A stretch of DNA of 64,000 bases from an uncultured Schlesneria sp. Lineage in GTDB: Bacteria; Planctomycetota; Planctomycetia; Planctomycetales; Planctomycetaceae. The notes below the pieces were generated by a model. It was given only the letters and a program-made list of their open reading frames with translations, was not told the DNA's origin and did not search any database. This document shows, piece by piece, positions 39,907 to 48,175 of the stretch; the stretch's first letter is position 1, and each line of letters opens with the position of its first letter. The translations under genes and the position numbers were made by a program. The stretch is taken from assembly GCA_903871875.1 (NCBI GenBank), contig CAIQIR010000033.1, forward strand, positions 39,696 to 103,695, in the 5' to 3' direction.

Positions 39907-40794
39907 CTATTTGTCCAGCAATCCGCGTCCTCGCAGCCACGCTTCACATTGTACCGACCACTGCCCCGCCGCAGGAAATTTTTTTCCCAGGCCGATTCCA
40001 TGCGGACCTTTTTCATAAATGTGCAGTTCGGCCGGGACCCCTGCTTTCAGGCAAGCCAGATAAAACTGGACGCTGTGTTGCGGCGGAACCCCGCGATCTT
40101 CCCCCGTGTGCCACAGAAAGGTCGGCGGCGTCTTCGAGGTCACTTGCTGGTCGTTGGACAGGAAATCGACCATTTCTTTGGTCGGATCATCACCGAGCAA
40201 ATTGCTGCGAGATCCTTTATGCACGATCGATTCGTCGGACAGGGAAATCACCGGATAACAGAAAATCGCAAAATCAGGACGACAACTGACCCGATCGATC
40301 GCATCCGTCGCTGCCGCGTCGCCGTCGTCAAAATGCGTCGCCAGCGTGGAGGCCAAATGTCCACCCGCCGAAAAACCCAGGACTCCGATTTTCGCCGGGT
40401 TGATTTTCCATTCAGCGGCCCGGCTGCGAACGATGCGGACCGCTCGTTGCGCATCCTGCAGCGGTGAGGGATGCTGGTAGGGTGTCAAACGGTAACGCAA
40501 CACACAACCTGTGATGCCCAGCGTATTCAGCCATTTCGCAATCTCTTCGCCTTCGTGCCCCACCGCCAGATGGTGGTAACCGCCCCCCGGACAAATCACG
40601 ACGGCTGTCCCGGTCGACAGATCCTCGGGAGCGGGATAGACGGTCAGACTGGGCTGATCCGGTTCTTCGGTCCCTTTGGCGCCCGGAGCCCCCTCGGGCC
40701 AGAGCAGCATTTTTTCTTCCGCGAACGTGGTTTGCGACGTCATGGACACCACCAGACCCAGCATGATTCCGGTCAAAATACGAATCCGGCACAT
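39907..40794 (-). CDS. Secreted alpha/beta-hydrolase (BD-FAE/xylan-esterase-like)
   Basis: 295 residues starting at MCRIRILTGIMLG, a Sec signal peptide ending near TTFA-EE; the 14 residues before this ATG do not look coding. The oxyanion-hole region is AVVICPGGGYHHLAVGHEG, the nucleophile elbow GVLGFSAGGHLAST, and the late motifs PTFLWHTGEDRGVPPQHS and EKGPHGIGLG supply the Asp and His of the triad. It matches exported esterases that deacetylate xylan or similar polysaccharides in planctomycetes. It stands 113 bp upstream of the frameshifted membrane gene on the same strand. Confidence 0.86.
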   Translation of the reverse strand: MCRIRILTGIMLGLVVSMTSQTTFAEEKMLLWPEGAPGAKGTEEPDQPSLTVYPAPEDLSTGTAVVICPGGGYHHLAVGHEGEEIAKWLNTLGITGCVLRYRLTPYQHPSPLQDAQRAVRIVRSRAAEWKINPAKIGVLGFSAGGHLASTLATHFDDGDAAATDAIDRVSCRPDFAIFCYPVISLSDESIVHKGSRSNLLGDDPTKEMVDFLSNDQQVTSKTPPTFLWHTGEDRGVPPQHSVQFYLACLKAGVPAELHIYEKGPHGIGLGKKFPAAGQWSVQCEAWLRGRGLLDK

Positions 40795-40848
40795 AAACCA
40801 CGTTCTCCCAGAGCGATGAGGAAATGAAATTGCCACGCGTCAAAAGAA

Positions 40849-40878
40849 CGAAGCCCGGCTCAAACGAGTCGGGCTTCG
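40849..40878 (-). terminator. Intrinsic terminator of the cytochrome c gene
   Basis: CGAAGCCCGGCTC (40849-40861) pairs with GAGTCGGGCTTCG (40866-40878) with one G-T pair and a 4-nt loop; flanking bases (AGAA/TTCT) extend it. On the minus strand it lies about 40 bp after the cytochrome gene and is followed by TTCTTTTG. Confidence 0.7.
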
Positions 40879-40920
40879 CTAGTTCTTGAGAGACTCAAGT
40901 TTGAATCGACGAACTAACGA

Positions 40921-41271
40921 TCAGGGAGCTTTCCCTGGCAGCTTGCCGTCCTTGATCAGGTCACCAAAGGTCTTACCTTCGGTGGCACTGGCTTTGTCTT
41001 CCGCGGCCTTAAAGGCAGCCTTGATCTTCTCGGCGTCGGTGACTTTCGCCCCGCCCAAGGCTTCGCCCACGGCCTTGCCGTAGTCGTTGCGGACCTTCTT
41101 GTCGGTGCCGTGACAGGCGCCACACTTCGTTTCGGCATGAGCCTTCAGAGACGGGTAAGCATCCCAAAACTCCTTGTTGTAGTTGGGCCGAGCATCAGCC
41201 GTCGGTGCCAAGCAAACGTTGGCGGCAGCAAGAGCCACACCGCACGCAATCCAAGTCCAACTCATCCGCAT
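40921..41271 (-). CDS. Small periplasmic monohaem cytochrome c-like protein
   Basis: 116 residues. The start is MRMSWTWIACGVALAAA because a strong GAGGAG lies 8 bp before this ATG; an ATG 15 bp upstream would place that site inside the gene. A Sec signal peptide (AANVCLAPTADA) precedes the mature part. One CxxCH haem motif is present in ETKCGACHGTDKKVRNDYGK, early in the mature protein, followed by Lys/Ala-rich helices (KIKAAFKAAEDKASATEGK). It is probably a small electron carrier of the planctomycete periplasm. A terminator follows, so it is monocistronic. Confidence 0.85.
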   Translation of the reverse strand: MRMSWTWIACGVALAAANVCLAPTADARPNYNKEFWDAYPSLKAHAETKCGACHGTDKKVRNDYGKAVGEALGGAKVTDAEKIKAAFKAAEDKASATEGKTFGDLIKDGKLPGKAP

Positions 41272-41545
41272 GAACGTACTCCTCATCGTGTTGAGATCCC
41301 GTCGTCAAAATAGAGCCCGAAGTGATGCGAGCAAACGGCCTTCTCACAAGCCCTATACACTGCCAACTGATTAGAGACGTCCGCCCAAAAAGTGTCAACT
41401 CTGCTGACGATTCGCTCAAGCGGCATCGTCCGAATCCCGCCGAATTACTCAAGGCCATAAGCATTTTTTGCTGGAGTACCCGCGCAGGTCGACTTCGGAA
41501 AGCCGGTGCAGGCCCAACCGGCCGAAAGCGAGATGACAACGATTC

Positions 41546-41857
41546 TTAAGAACGAGGTTCCAGAATCTGCAGGCGAACCGTCTGGACAAATGGTTTGATC
41601 CGAACTCGATAATCGGTCATATGCGGCGCCGCGAGATGCGCCTTGAGATGCGCCAGACTTTCCCATTTCTCGACAATCAGCACGAAATTTTCGCCCAACT
41701 GCTGTTGCATGGGCAGATCCGTGACCGCGTCGACCGCCGCTCCGTACTCGATGCAACCCGCTTCTTGTCGAACGGGTGCCGTCACTTGAGCAAACTCACG
41801 CAAAAAGTCGTCGCGATGGCCCGCGATTGTCTCCACCAAAGCCAAAACATGAATCAT
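41546..41857 (-). CDS. Antibiotic biosynthesis monooxygenase (ABM)-fold protein
   Basis: 103 residues from MIHVLALVETIAG. It matches the YgiN/ABM dimeric alpha/beta-barrel family: RDDFLREFAQVTAPVRQEAG, CIEYGAAVDAV, ENFVLIVEKWESLAHLKAHL and HMTDYRVRIKPFV. Relatives include quinol monooxygenases. It starts 13 bp after the stop of the membrane protein in a three-gene unit with the cytochrome bd-like subunit, which makes a quinone-related or redox-protective role attractive; that is inference from context. Confidence 0.86.
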   Translation of the reverse strand: MIHVLALVETIAGHRDDFLREFAQVTAPVRQEAGCIEYGAAVDAVTDLPMQQQLGENFVLIVEKWESLAHLKAHLAAPHMTDYRVRIKPFVQTVRLQILEPRS

Positions 41858-41870
41858 GGAAGCTCCCAAT

Positions 41871-42998
41871 TTATTTATTCACTTGCGGTGACCAGGACAC
41901 TTTAACCAACCGCACACACCACGCGATCAGAATGGAAACGAGTAATGCCGCGGCGATGAATACGCCGAATCCGCCGACCGTGGCCGCCTGGGCATGCTGC
42001 GGCGCCAAACTGACCAGATCAACGGCTCGCAGACGAACTCCTTCTCGAATCACCGCCACGCCCAGCACACTGCACACCGCTCCGGCCGTGGCGGCCATTA
42101 ACCCGCGAATATCGAAGCGACTGGCCTGCCATTGCCACCTCCAGCCGATCCCCTGCAGCACAAGGCCCGCCACTGTCAGGCACAGATAAGGTAAAATCAA
42201 GCCCGACCACAACAGACTTCGCGACGATGCACCGCCTAGCACGATGGACAACAGGCCCGCCAACACCGCGATCGTCAGGCCCCCGCCCGTCAAACTCGCC
42301 AGGGTTCGCACCGAAGTTCGCAGATCGGCCCGCTGTTCTGGCGACTCAACCGCGCCCGCTTCAGACCACGTCTGACGATAGAACAATTGCCAGCCGACAA
42401 TCGCCGACATCGTTGCGAACGACCCGCCAATCCACACCAGCATCCGCGGAATGACCGCGCCAGCGGAAAACGGCAAGCGGCCGGTGGCGTATACCTCGGG
42501 CCAATCCGCTCCACTGTTCGCCAGCAGGTGGTTGGCCGTCCAGCAAAAGCCCACGAACAGAAAACAGATCGATGTCCCAGCAGCCACCGCCACTCGCACC
42601 CCATAGGGCCACCGCCAAAGCCAGGAACTTTTGATCAGGTACAAGAGATAAAATGCCCCGATCAACACAGGAACGACCATCATCCAGCGCCACCACAGCA
42701 ACAGATTCGCCGTATAGAACTGCCGTTGGTAAACGATCTGAATAAATAACAAAGGCGCAACGCCGACCGTGATCGCCGCGCTCAGCAGGAACGGCATCCA
42801 ATCGCGCAAAACCGCGCTCAGCGTCTGTTCCGTGCGAGGCCGCGATCCCTGTCCGGGCCAAGCCGCCGCCCAGGCAACATACAAACTGCCGGCCAGCACG
42901 TAGTGCATAAACATTTGGTGCAAGACAAATGTCAGCACGTACAGCGTCAAGTAGAACGCGGTCGGCAGGGAAAAGCCGAACGGAAAGATCGCAGTCAT
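41871..42998 (-). CDS. Multi-pass membrane protein, putative second subunit of bd-like oxidase
   Basis: 375 residues with about nine TM helices (for example FYLTLYVLTFVLHQMFMHYV, WRWMMVVPVLIGAFYLLYLI, VRVAVAAGTSICFLFVGF). It starts 44 bp after the bd-like subunit I-cytochrome c gene and is followed closely by the ABM gene. Its N-terminal LHQMFMHYVLAG places His residues in TM1, resembling TM1 of subunit I, which suggests a divergent second subunit of the bd superfamily that may carry haem. I do not see clear CydB motifs. The role is inferred from operon position and topology. Confidence 0.65.
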   Translation of the reverse strand: MTAIFPFGFSLPTAFYLTLYVLTFVLHQMFMHYVLAGSLYVAWAAAWPGQGSRPRTEQTLSAVLRDWMPFLLSAAITVGVAPLLFIQIVYQRQFYTANLLLWWRWMMVVPVLIGAFYLLYLIKSSWLWRWPYGVRVAVAAGTSICFLFVGFCWTANHLLANSGADWPEVYATGRLPFSAGAVIPRMLVWIGGSFATMSAIVGWQLFYRQTWSEAGAVESPEQRADLRTSVRTLASLTGGGLTIAVLAGLLSIVLGGASSRSLLWSGLILPYLCLTVAGLVLQGIGWRWQWQASRFDIRGLMAATAGAVCSVLGVAVIREGVRLRAVDLVSLAPQHAQAATVGGFGVFIAAALLVSILIAWCVRLVKVSWSPQVNK

Positions 42999-43042
42999 CG
43001 TTCGTCAAGACTTTCTAGCAGGCTCCGTTGTTTGAGTCACTC

Positions 43043-44464
43043 TTAAGGATTGCGAGCGGAATGACGGTTCCGATTCTGTTCAAAATCTCCGGGGGCGGTC
43101 CCCGCTTCATCCAACCAGTTCTGGATCTGAGCCACCGTGGCCGGATCGTCACTGGCGGGCCAACTGTCTGGCCGCCGTGCACTCGACCAGTCAATAAACT
43201 GGACCAGCGATTCCAATTCCACGGCGCTCCCCGCGAACGGCGGCATGAATGCCTTGGTGTGTTGCAGCTTGGCAAAGTTCATGCGCATCTGATTCGCGTC
43301 CCACGCACCCGTCAGTTCCGCGACCGCATTCGTTCCCTGCACCGTGTGACACACGCTGCATTGACGACGAAACACCCGTGCGCCCAGGCGGACCTGATCA
43401 TTGGGAAATTGATCGGCCTGACGCAGAGGATACGGATCGTTGGTTGTACAGCCGACTTCGCGTAGCCGCGCCACCTCGTCAGGTTTGATCGCGTTGGAAT
43501 ACAGCACCTGCCGAATCGAGTACGGCTTCCGAGAACCTTCTCGCACGAACTCACCTCCCGCCGTGGCGCCAAACGCCAACAATAGCAGCAGCGATGCGGT
43601 AGCCCCGTTGATATAAAGCCGCTGCATCACCATGCCCAGCAGGGCATATCCCCCGATCGCCAGCGACGATCCGATCGAGATATTCAGAAACAGCATCATG
43701 GCCGGGCTGCCGCCGAGCACCCAACTGCGGCTGTCGGCCGGCATGACGGCCAGAAACCAGACGCCCAGCACGGGCATCAGCACCATCGGCACCAGCAGAT
43801 GCGCGGCGCGATTAATCAACGCCCGTTTGGCGTCGCGATCGATGGAATTCATCAGGTTAATCACAACGCACGCGGCCAAAGCGGCCAGCGTCATCGCGAC
43901 CACCGTGCGAAACAGCAAACTGGGCCAAAAACTGGGATTAAAAAATCCGTCGAAGACGTTGTGTGTTTCCAACCAGCGACCCGGCGTCAATTGCCACGAC
44001 AGAATGCCGTTAATCACAAACAAACTGACCCACGAAGCGAGGGCATAAATCGCCAGCAACGTCATCGCCGCCCGGTCCGTCAAACGTTCGTGATACCGGT
44101 AAAAACAATACCCTGCGACGATTTCCAAGCAGAAAAAGGTCCATTCCGTGGCCCACAGCCAATGGAAGTTGTCGACCATGGAACCGATCGTCGCCGGGCT
44201 GATTTGAATGGCCGTGAACCAGATCCCGACACCCGTCAACGCCCCGACCACAAAACTGATCAGCACCAGCAGCTTGAAATAGCCTTCGACAAATCGCTGG
44301 GCGTGAACTTCCCGTTTCGTCATCGCCAGCCACTGAAAATAGCACAGCAGCATTCCCCCGCCGACGGCAAATTGCGCCAGAAAGACGTGGAAAATCGCGA
44401 CTCCCGCCATCACCAGCCCCGGCATCAGCGGGCCGTAGTCATTCACAGGAAAGACGTCTGACAT
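43043..44464 (-). CDS. Cytochrome bd-like subunit I fused to a cytochrome c domain
   Basis: 473 residues. The start MSDVFPVNDYG has AAGGAG upstream at good spacing. About nine TM helices are visible. GVAIFHVFLAQF supplies a His (near 26) where CydA has a haem ligand; ATEWTFFCLEIVAGY carries two acidic residues like those near haem d; FVREGSRKPYSIRQ is close to CydA. The region aligned by eye with the haem b558 His of CydA reads LLFRTVVAMT, with Arg near 185. After the last TM helix a cytochrome c domain holds RRQCSVCHTVQGTN near 368 and a possible axial Met in TKAFMPPFAG. This suggests a bd-superfamily reductase fed by c-type electrons rather than quinol. It leads a three-gene operon. Confidence 0.82.
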   Translation of the reverse strand: MSDVFPVNDYGPLMPGLVMAGVAIFHVFLAQFAVGGGMLLCYFQWLAMTKREVHAQRFVEGYFKLLVLISFVVGALTGVGIWFTAIQISPATIGSMVDNFHWLWATEWTFFCLEIVAGYCFYRYHERLTDRAAMTLLAIYALASWVSLFVINGILSWQLTPGRWLETHNVFDGFFNPSFWPSLLFRTVVAMTLAALAACVVINLMNSIDRDAKRALINRAAHLLVPMVLMPVLGVWFLAVMPADSRSWVLGGSPAMMLFLNISIGSSLAIGGYALLGMVMQRLYINGATASLLLLLAFGATAGGEFVREGSRKPYSIRQVLYSNAIKPDEVARLREVGCTTNDPYPLRQADQFPNDQVRLGARVFRRQCSVCHTVQGTNAVAELTGAWDANQMRMNFAKLQHTKAFMPPFAGSAVELESLVQFIDWSSARRPDSWPASDDPATVAQIQNWLDEAGTAPGDFEQNRNRHSARNP

Positions 44465-44745
44465 GACAAGCAACTCCTTGACAGAGTTGTAGCAGAGACC
44501 GCCATCGGGTGGGACTGACATGGTTTGATCACACTTCCGCCGTCATCGCAAGCCTGCCGACGCAGATTTTCCTCGTGGGAACGGTTGAAACGACGATCCC
44601 GGCAAACTTATCTCGCTGAACGGCATCCCGTTCAAAACGGGCTTGGCGTGTTGACTACGGAATCGCCATGCTAGAATGCGGAAAACAACGAGTTACGGGA
44701 TTTTCATCAGCTTGATTTTTGTTCCACCACGGGGAGATCGAAACC

Positions 44746-45111
44746 ATGTCCGAACAAACCAATCCCGAACCCCAGAATCCGGCGCTGATTCATGCCAATC
44801 TCAGACAACTGGCGGCCGCGTTACGCGAAGCCGATCATTTAGCGCCCGAGACACAACAATCGTTGGCCAGCCTGCTCGACGAATTGGGACAAGAACTCAA
44901 TTCAACCGGACTCGCTTCCGCGAACACCGCTCATCTGGCCGAAGCGGTCAGCGAAGTGGCTCGCTCGCTGCACGAACAGCGTTCCGCAGTATCACTGGAT
45001 GCCGCCCGAAATCAACTCGAAGAAGCCGCCGCCAAAGCGGAAGTCGAAGCCCCCGTCGCCACGGGCGTCGTCTATCGCTTCATTGATGTTCTCTCGAGCA
45101 TCGGAATCTAA
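44746..45111 (+). CDS. DUF4404-family small protein
   Basis: 121 residues from MSEQTNPEPQNPALIH; GGGGAG lies about 11 bp upstream. The sequence is helical with heptad features: NLRQLAAALREADHL, SLASLLDELGQEL and AEAVSEVARSLHEQRS, ending in YRFIDVLSSIGI, which resembles the conserved C-terminal helix of DUF4404. The function of that family is not known to me. The stop codon overlaps the stop of the convergent M56-POTRA gene. The divergent neighbour is the bd-like oxidase operon. Confidence 0.75.
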   Translation: MSEQTNPEPQNPALIHANLRQLAAALREADHLAPETQQSLASLLDELGQELNSTGLASANTAHLAEAVSEVARSLHEQRSAVSLDAARNQLEEAAAKAEVEAPVATGVVYRFIDVLSSIGI

Positions 45112-47609
45112 CCGGGTTGAGCGTTTCGTGGACTAACGACGGGGAAAAGTCGGCCAACACCGGGGGAAAGTCCGACCGCGAAATCGATGTTGATCGGGAC
45201 CGGTCCCATCATTATTTCGACAGGTGGGATCTTGAGAATCTCACCTTCCGCGATATTCAGCCGCACATCGACGGTCTTTTGCTCTCGTTGCCAAACCAGC
45301 TCGGCCGTGATTTGGCAGAAAGGGCGGCCTTGCTCACGGTACTTCGTCTTAATGGCTTCGATGTCCTTGCCGATCTCCCTGGCGCTGTAGAAGGTATCGG
45401 CCTGAACTTTCATCAAGCTGCGCAGATCTTCGTCAGTCAGAACCGAATTGCCCACGATTTCAATGTTTCCAATTCGGTAGCGAACCCCCTCGCAGACCTC
45501 GTAGTGAAATTCGACGTCGGCTTTGTCGTCTGAGAACTTCAAATGGTCTTTGATTTCGACGTCGAGATAACCCAGGCCGTGGTAGTACCGCTTAAGGCCT
45601 TCGACGTCATCCTTGATCGATGACGGGTCATACTTGCCACCGAACAGCCACAGAGTGCGCGTCTCGTCTCGTGTTTTGGTCTTCAAGATTTCTTCGGTAC
45701 GTTCTTCATTTCCCTCAAATTTCACCGAAGTCACATGAACTTTGGGGCCTTCATTGATCAGAAAGACAACTTCACGGTCGTCGCGGTCGTTGCCCTTTTC
45801 GAGTTCGACGGTCGCAAACGCAAAACCTTTTTCATGGTAATACTCTTCGATTCTTCGGGCGCATTCACGGTTCGATCCGATGTCAAACGGGCTGCCCGGC
45901 TTTAATTGTGTTAACGCATCGAAGGTCTTTTGCTTCATCTTTTTCAGGCCTCTGTATTCGACTCGCCTGACAAGGGAACGTTCGAGGACACGAAAGACTA
46001 ACACAACCCCGTCGTCGACCGTGCGCAGAGCCGGTTCAACGCTGGCAAACCAACGTGTTCGCACCAAAGCATCCACGTCGTCTCTGATTTGCTGTTGCGT
46101 GACGTGCAGCCCTGGACGTGTTTTGATCTGTTTGGAAATCTCAGATTTTAGAATGGTCGAGTTTCCTTCGATCACCACGTCCACCAATGGTTGATCCAGC
46201 CGAAAAGGCTCTTCGAGATTCAATGTGGGTTGGGTGCTCGCGCGAATCTCTTCGTCGGATTTTGGTGACGGTGGCGTGGATTCCGCGACCTTCTTGTCGT
46301 CAGCCAGTAATTTCTCCGTCGGCGAGTTTGTGGCGTCTTCATCACGATCACCAAAAGATCCCAAACATTGGTCACCGGCCAACAAGGTCGATGATTCCAG
46401 CAGGCCTCGGGGCTCCTCCGTCACCAGATCGATAGAGCTGCCGTTCGACGGTTGGGCATCCACCTGCGGACGACCGGCCAAAACAGACCAGGCCGCCATC
46501 ATCATGCACAGCGTGACCATCAATCCGCCGAATCCTGACCGCGACAACCGGGGTGGCACACCCGCCGATTCACCCAGCAATCTCAAGACCCGCTGCTTGA
46601 GTTGCGAGGGCCGCGTTCCCGAGGCGGCCAGCAACACAGCGGTGTCCCTCGTTGAATTTGGCGATGCCGCACAAAAATCGGCCAGTCCCAACAAGACTCC
46701 CACATAGTCCGAGGCTTTCCATCCCGACAACAGCACCAGATCGTCGCACGCATGTTCCCGTTCGATGCTGATGCGATGACTGACGTACCAGACGGCAGGA
46801 TGGATGAATAAACAAGCCTCGACCACTCGCTGGAATAAGTTAACGGTCAAATCCCAACGACGAAGATGAGCCAGTTCGTGAAGCAGAACGGCTTCCAGTT
46901 GATAAGGACTCAGCCCGGTCATCAGAGCTGGCGGAAGTAAGATCAGTGGACGCAGGACACCAACCACCACGGGAACCGACACCTGCTGGCAATACGCGAC
47001 CACCGGAACCACCGGCATCGCCCACTTGTTGGCTATGACGTACACAAGTTGTTGAACAGCATCATCCACCACGACCACCGCAGCCCGACACAAACGATGC
47101 CCCGTCCAGAGGCCGATCATCAATCGCAATAGCAGCGCGACAACGCCCGCTGCATAAGCTGTGGCAACATAGGGGGACACGAACTCGACCCTTGTCATCG
47201 CTCGATGACAGAAACTGATCATCGCCTCCAACGACAGCTTTTGATTGCGCTGCAAGGTCTGATTCAACTCCGATGGGGCAGGCATTAACGGAATCGGAGA
47301 GGAATTCAGGTCGGTCGCGATACGGGCCGCCGAGTCATCCCCCGCCCCGCCCCTCTCCGAAGGTGCCGTCAAAACACCGAAGGTCAGCAACGGGCAGACG
47401 GCCAGCAGCGCTAGTGCGACCACACCCAGCACGTAGCGGGCATTCGCTGAATTCCGACGCAGCGCGGCATTGGCCAGGATAAACAGACCCGCGATCAAAC
47501 AGCCCTGCCAGGCGAAATGAGCCAGCGTCAGTGTGACCCGCGAAGCAAGAGACCCACTGAACCACCACCAGTTCTCGTGAACGGAATTGAAAAATGCGGC
47601 CAGATTCAT
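45108..47609 (-). CDS. BlaR1-type M56 metalloprotease fused to multiple POTRA domains
   Basis: 833 residues. The N-terminal membrane part contains an M56 peptidase: LEAVLLHELAHLRRWD (HExxH-type zinc site near 242) and the downstream EREHACDDLVL. A further TM helix lies near 365-385 (LMVTLCMMMAAWSVLA), then a low-complexity linker. Residues about 468-790 form at least four POTRA-like units, seen as VDVVIEGNSTILKSEISK, RRVEYRGLKKMKQKTFDAL, VTSVKFEGNEERTEEILK and GNIEIVGNSVLTDEDLRSL, each with the G-N/L-x-x-x beta-alpha-alpha-beta-beta pattern of BamA. No beta barrel follows. It overlaps the BlaI gene by 4 bp (ATGA). The protease is expected to cleave a repressor on signal, and POTRA units may be the sensor. 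Confidence 0.86.
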   Translation of the reverse strand: MNLAAFFNSVHENWWWFSGSLASRVTLTLAHFAWQGCLIAGLFILANAALRRNSANARYVLGVVALALLAVCPLLTFGVLTAPSERGGAGDDSAARIATDLNSSPIPLMPAPSELNQTLQRNQKLSLEAMISFCHRAMTRVEFVSPYVATAYAAGVVALLLRLMIGLWTGHRLCRAAVVVVDDAVQQLVYVIANKWAMPVVPVVAYCQQVSVPVVVGVLRPLILLPPALMTGLSPYQLEAVLLHELAHLRRWDLTVNLFQRVVEACLFIHPAVWYVSHRISIEREHACDDLVLLSGWKASDYVGVLLGLADFCAASPNSTRDTAVLLAASGTRPSQLKQRVLRLLGESAGVPPRLSRSGFGGLMVTLCMMMAAWSVLAGRPQVDAQPSNGSSIDLVTEEPRGLLESSTLLAGDQCLGSFGDRDEDATNSPTEKLLADDKKVAESTPPSPKSDEEIRASTQPTLNLEEPFRLDQPLVDVVIEGNSTILKSEISKQIKTRPGLHVTQQQIRDDVDALVRTRWFASVEPALRTVDDGVVLVFRVLERSLVRRVEYRGLKKMKQKTFDALTQLKPGSPFDIGSNRECARRIEEYYHEKGFAFATVELEKGNDRDDREVVFLINEGPKVHVTSVKFEGNEERTEEILKTKTRDETRTLWLFGGKYDPSSIKDDVEGLKRYYHGLGYLDVEIKDHLKFSDDKADVEFHYEVCEGVRYRIGNIEIVGNSVLTDEDLRSLMKVQADTFYSAREIGKDIEAIKTKYREQGRPFCQITAELVWQREQKTVDVRLNIAEGEILKIPPVEIMMGPVPINIDFAVGLSPGVGRLFPVVSPRNAQPG

Positions 47610-48001
47610 TGCGATTGCTCCTTCGTTTTTCGGTTCAAGATCTGTCGCAGCTCTTTGAGTTCGTCGGCATCCAGTTCCGACGATTCAAACAGACTGAGCA
47701 TCACCGCTTTGGCCGAACCGTCGAAGGCGCGGCGAACAACGTCACCCAGCATGCGACCGGTCACTTCCTCTCGAGCGACCTTCGGCGAGAACAAACACGA
47801 ATTGCCCTGCATCGACCGCGACAAATACTTCTTGCCCACCATCACATTCAACGTCGTGATCACCGACGTATGAGCCAGCACTCGGCCGGCCGCCTCGAGG
47901 GCCTCTCGCACCTCCCGTACCGCCAGCGGCGACCGATCCCACAGGATTTTCAGGATTTCCAATTCCAAATCGGTCGGCTGCGTCGATTTCGGTCTCACCA
48001 T
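47606..48001 (-). CDS. BlaI/MecI-family transcriptional repressor
   Basis: 131 residues. The winged-helix domain reads TDLELEILKILWDRSPLAVR, EVREALEAAGRVLAHTSVIT and TTLNVMVGKKYLSR, the conserved BlaI/MecI pattern; the C-terminal part (GRMLGDVVRRAFDGSAKAVM, ELDADELKELRQILNRK) is the dimerisation and cleavage region. Its stop overlaps the start of the M56-POTRA gene, so the two are translationally coupled. Family members repress their own operon until the M56 partner triggers cleavage. Two inverted repeats upstream (48032-48049 and 48082-48097) are good operator candidates. Confidence 0.93.
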   Translation of the reverse strand: MVRPKSTQPTDLELEILKILWDRSPLAVREVREALEAAGRVLAHTSVITTLNVMVGKKYLSRSMQGNSCLFSPKVAREEVTGRMLGDVVRRAFDGSAKAVMLSLFESSELDADELKELRQILNRKTKEQSQ

Positions 48002-48031
48002 GATTCTGCCTGCCAGGAAACTGAACCCGAT

Positions 48032-48049
48032 CTTCTATTTTGATAGAAG
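48032..48049. promoter_or_regulatory. BlaI operator candidate 1
   Basis: CTTCTATTTTGATAGAAG is a perfect palindrome with 7-bp arms and a 4-bp centre, 31 bp upstream of the blaI start. Position and symmetry suit a dimeric repressor; the half-site differs from the classical TACA/TGTA of BlaI. Confidence 0.65.
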
Positions 48050-48081
48050 GTAGTAAGCCACAGCCAATCAGGCAAGAGATC

Positions 48082-48097
48082 TTCTATCGAATTAGAA
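48082..48097. promoter_or_regulatory. BlaI operator candidate 2
   Basis: TTCTATCGAATTAGAA repeats the TTCTA/TAGAA arms of candidate 1 at the same 16-bp span, 49 bp further upstream of blaI. Two copies with the same arms support a shared regulator, and the region between probably contains the promoter. Confidence 0.6.
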
Positions 48098-48175
48098 TCG
48101 CGTCCAAATTGATACGCGTCTTCGTCACGATGACTCGGCACCCCGCATCGCGGCCGGACGAACAATGACCGGGCG

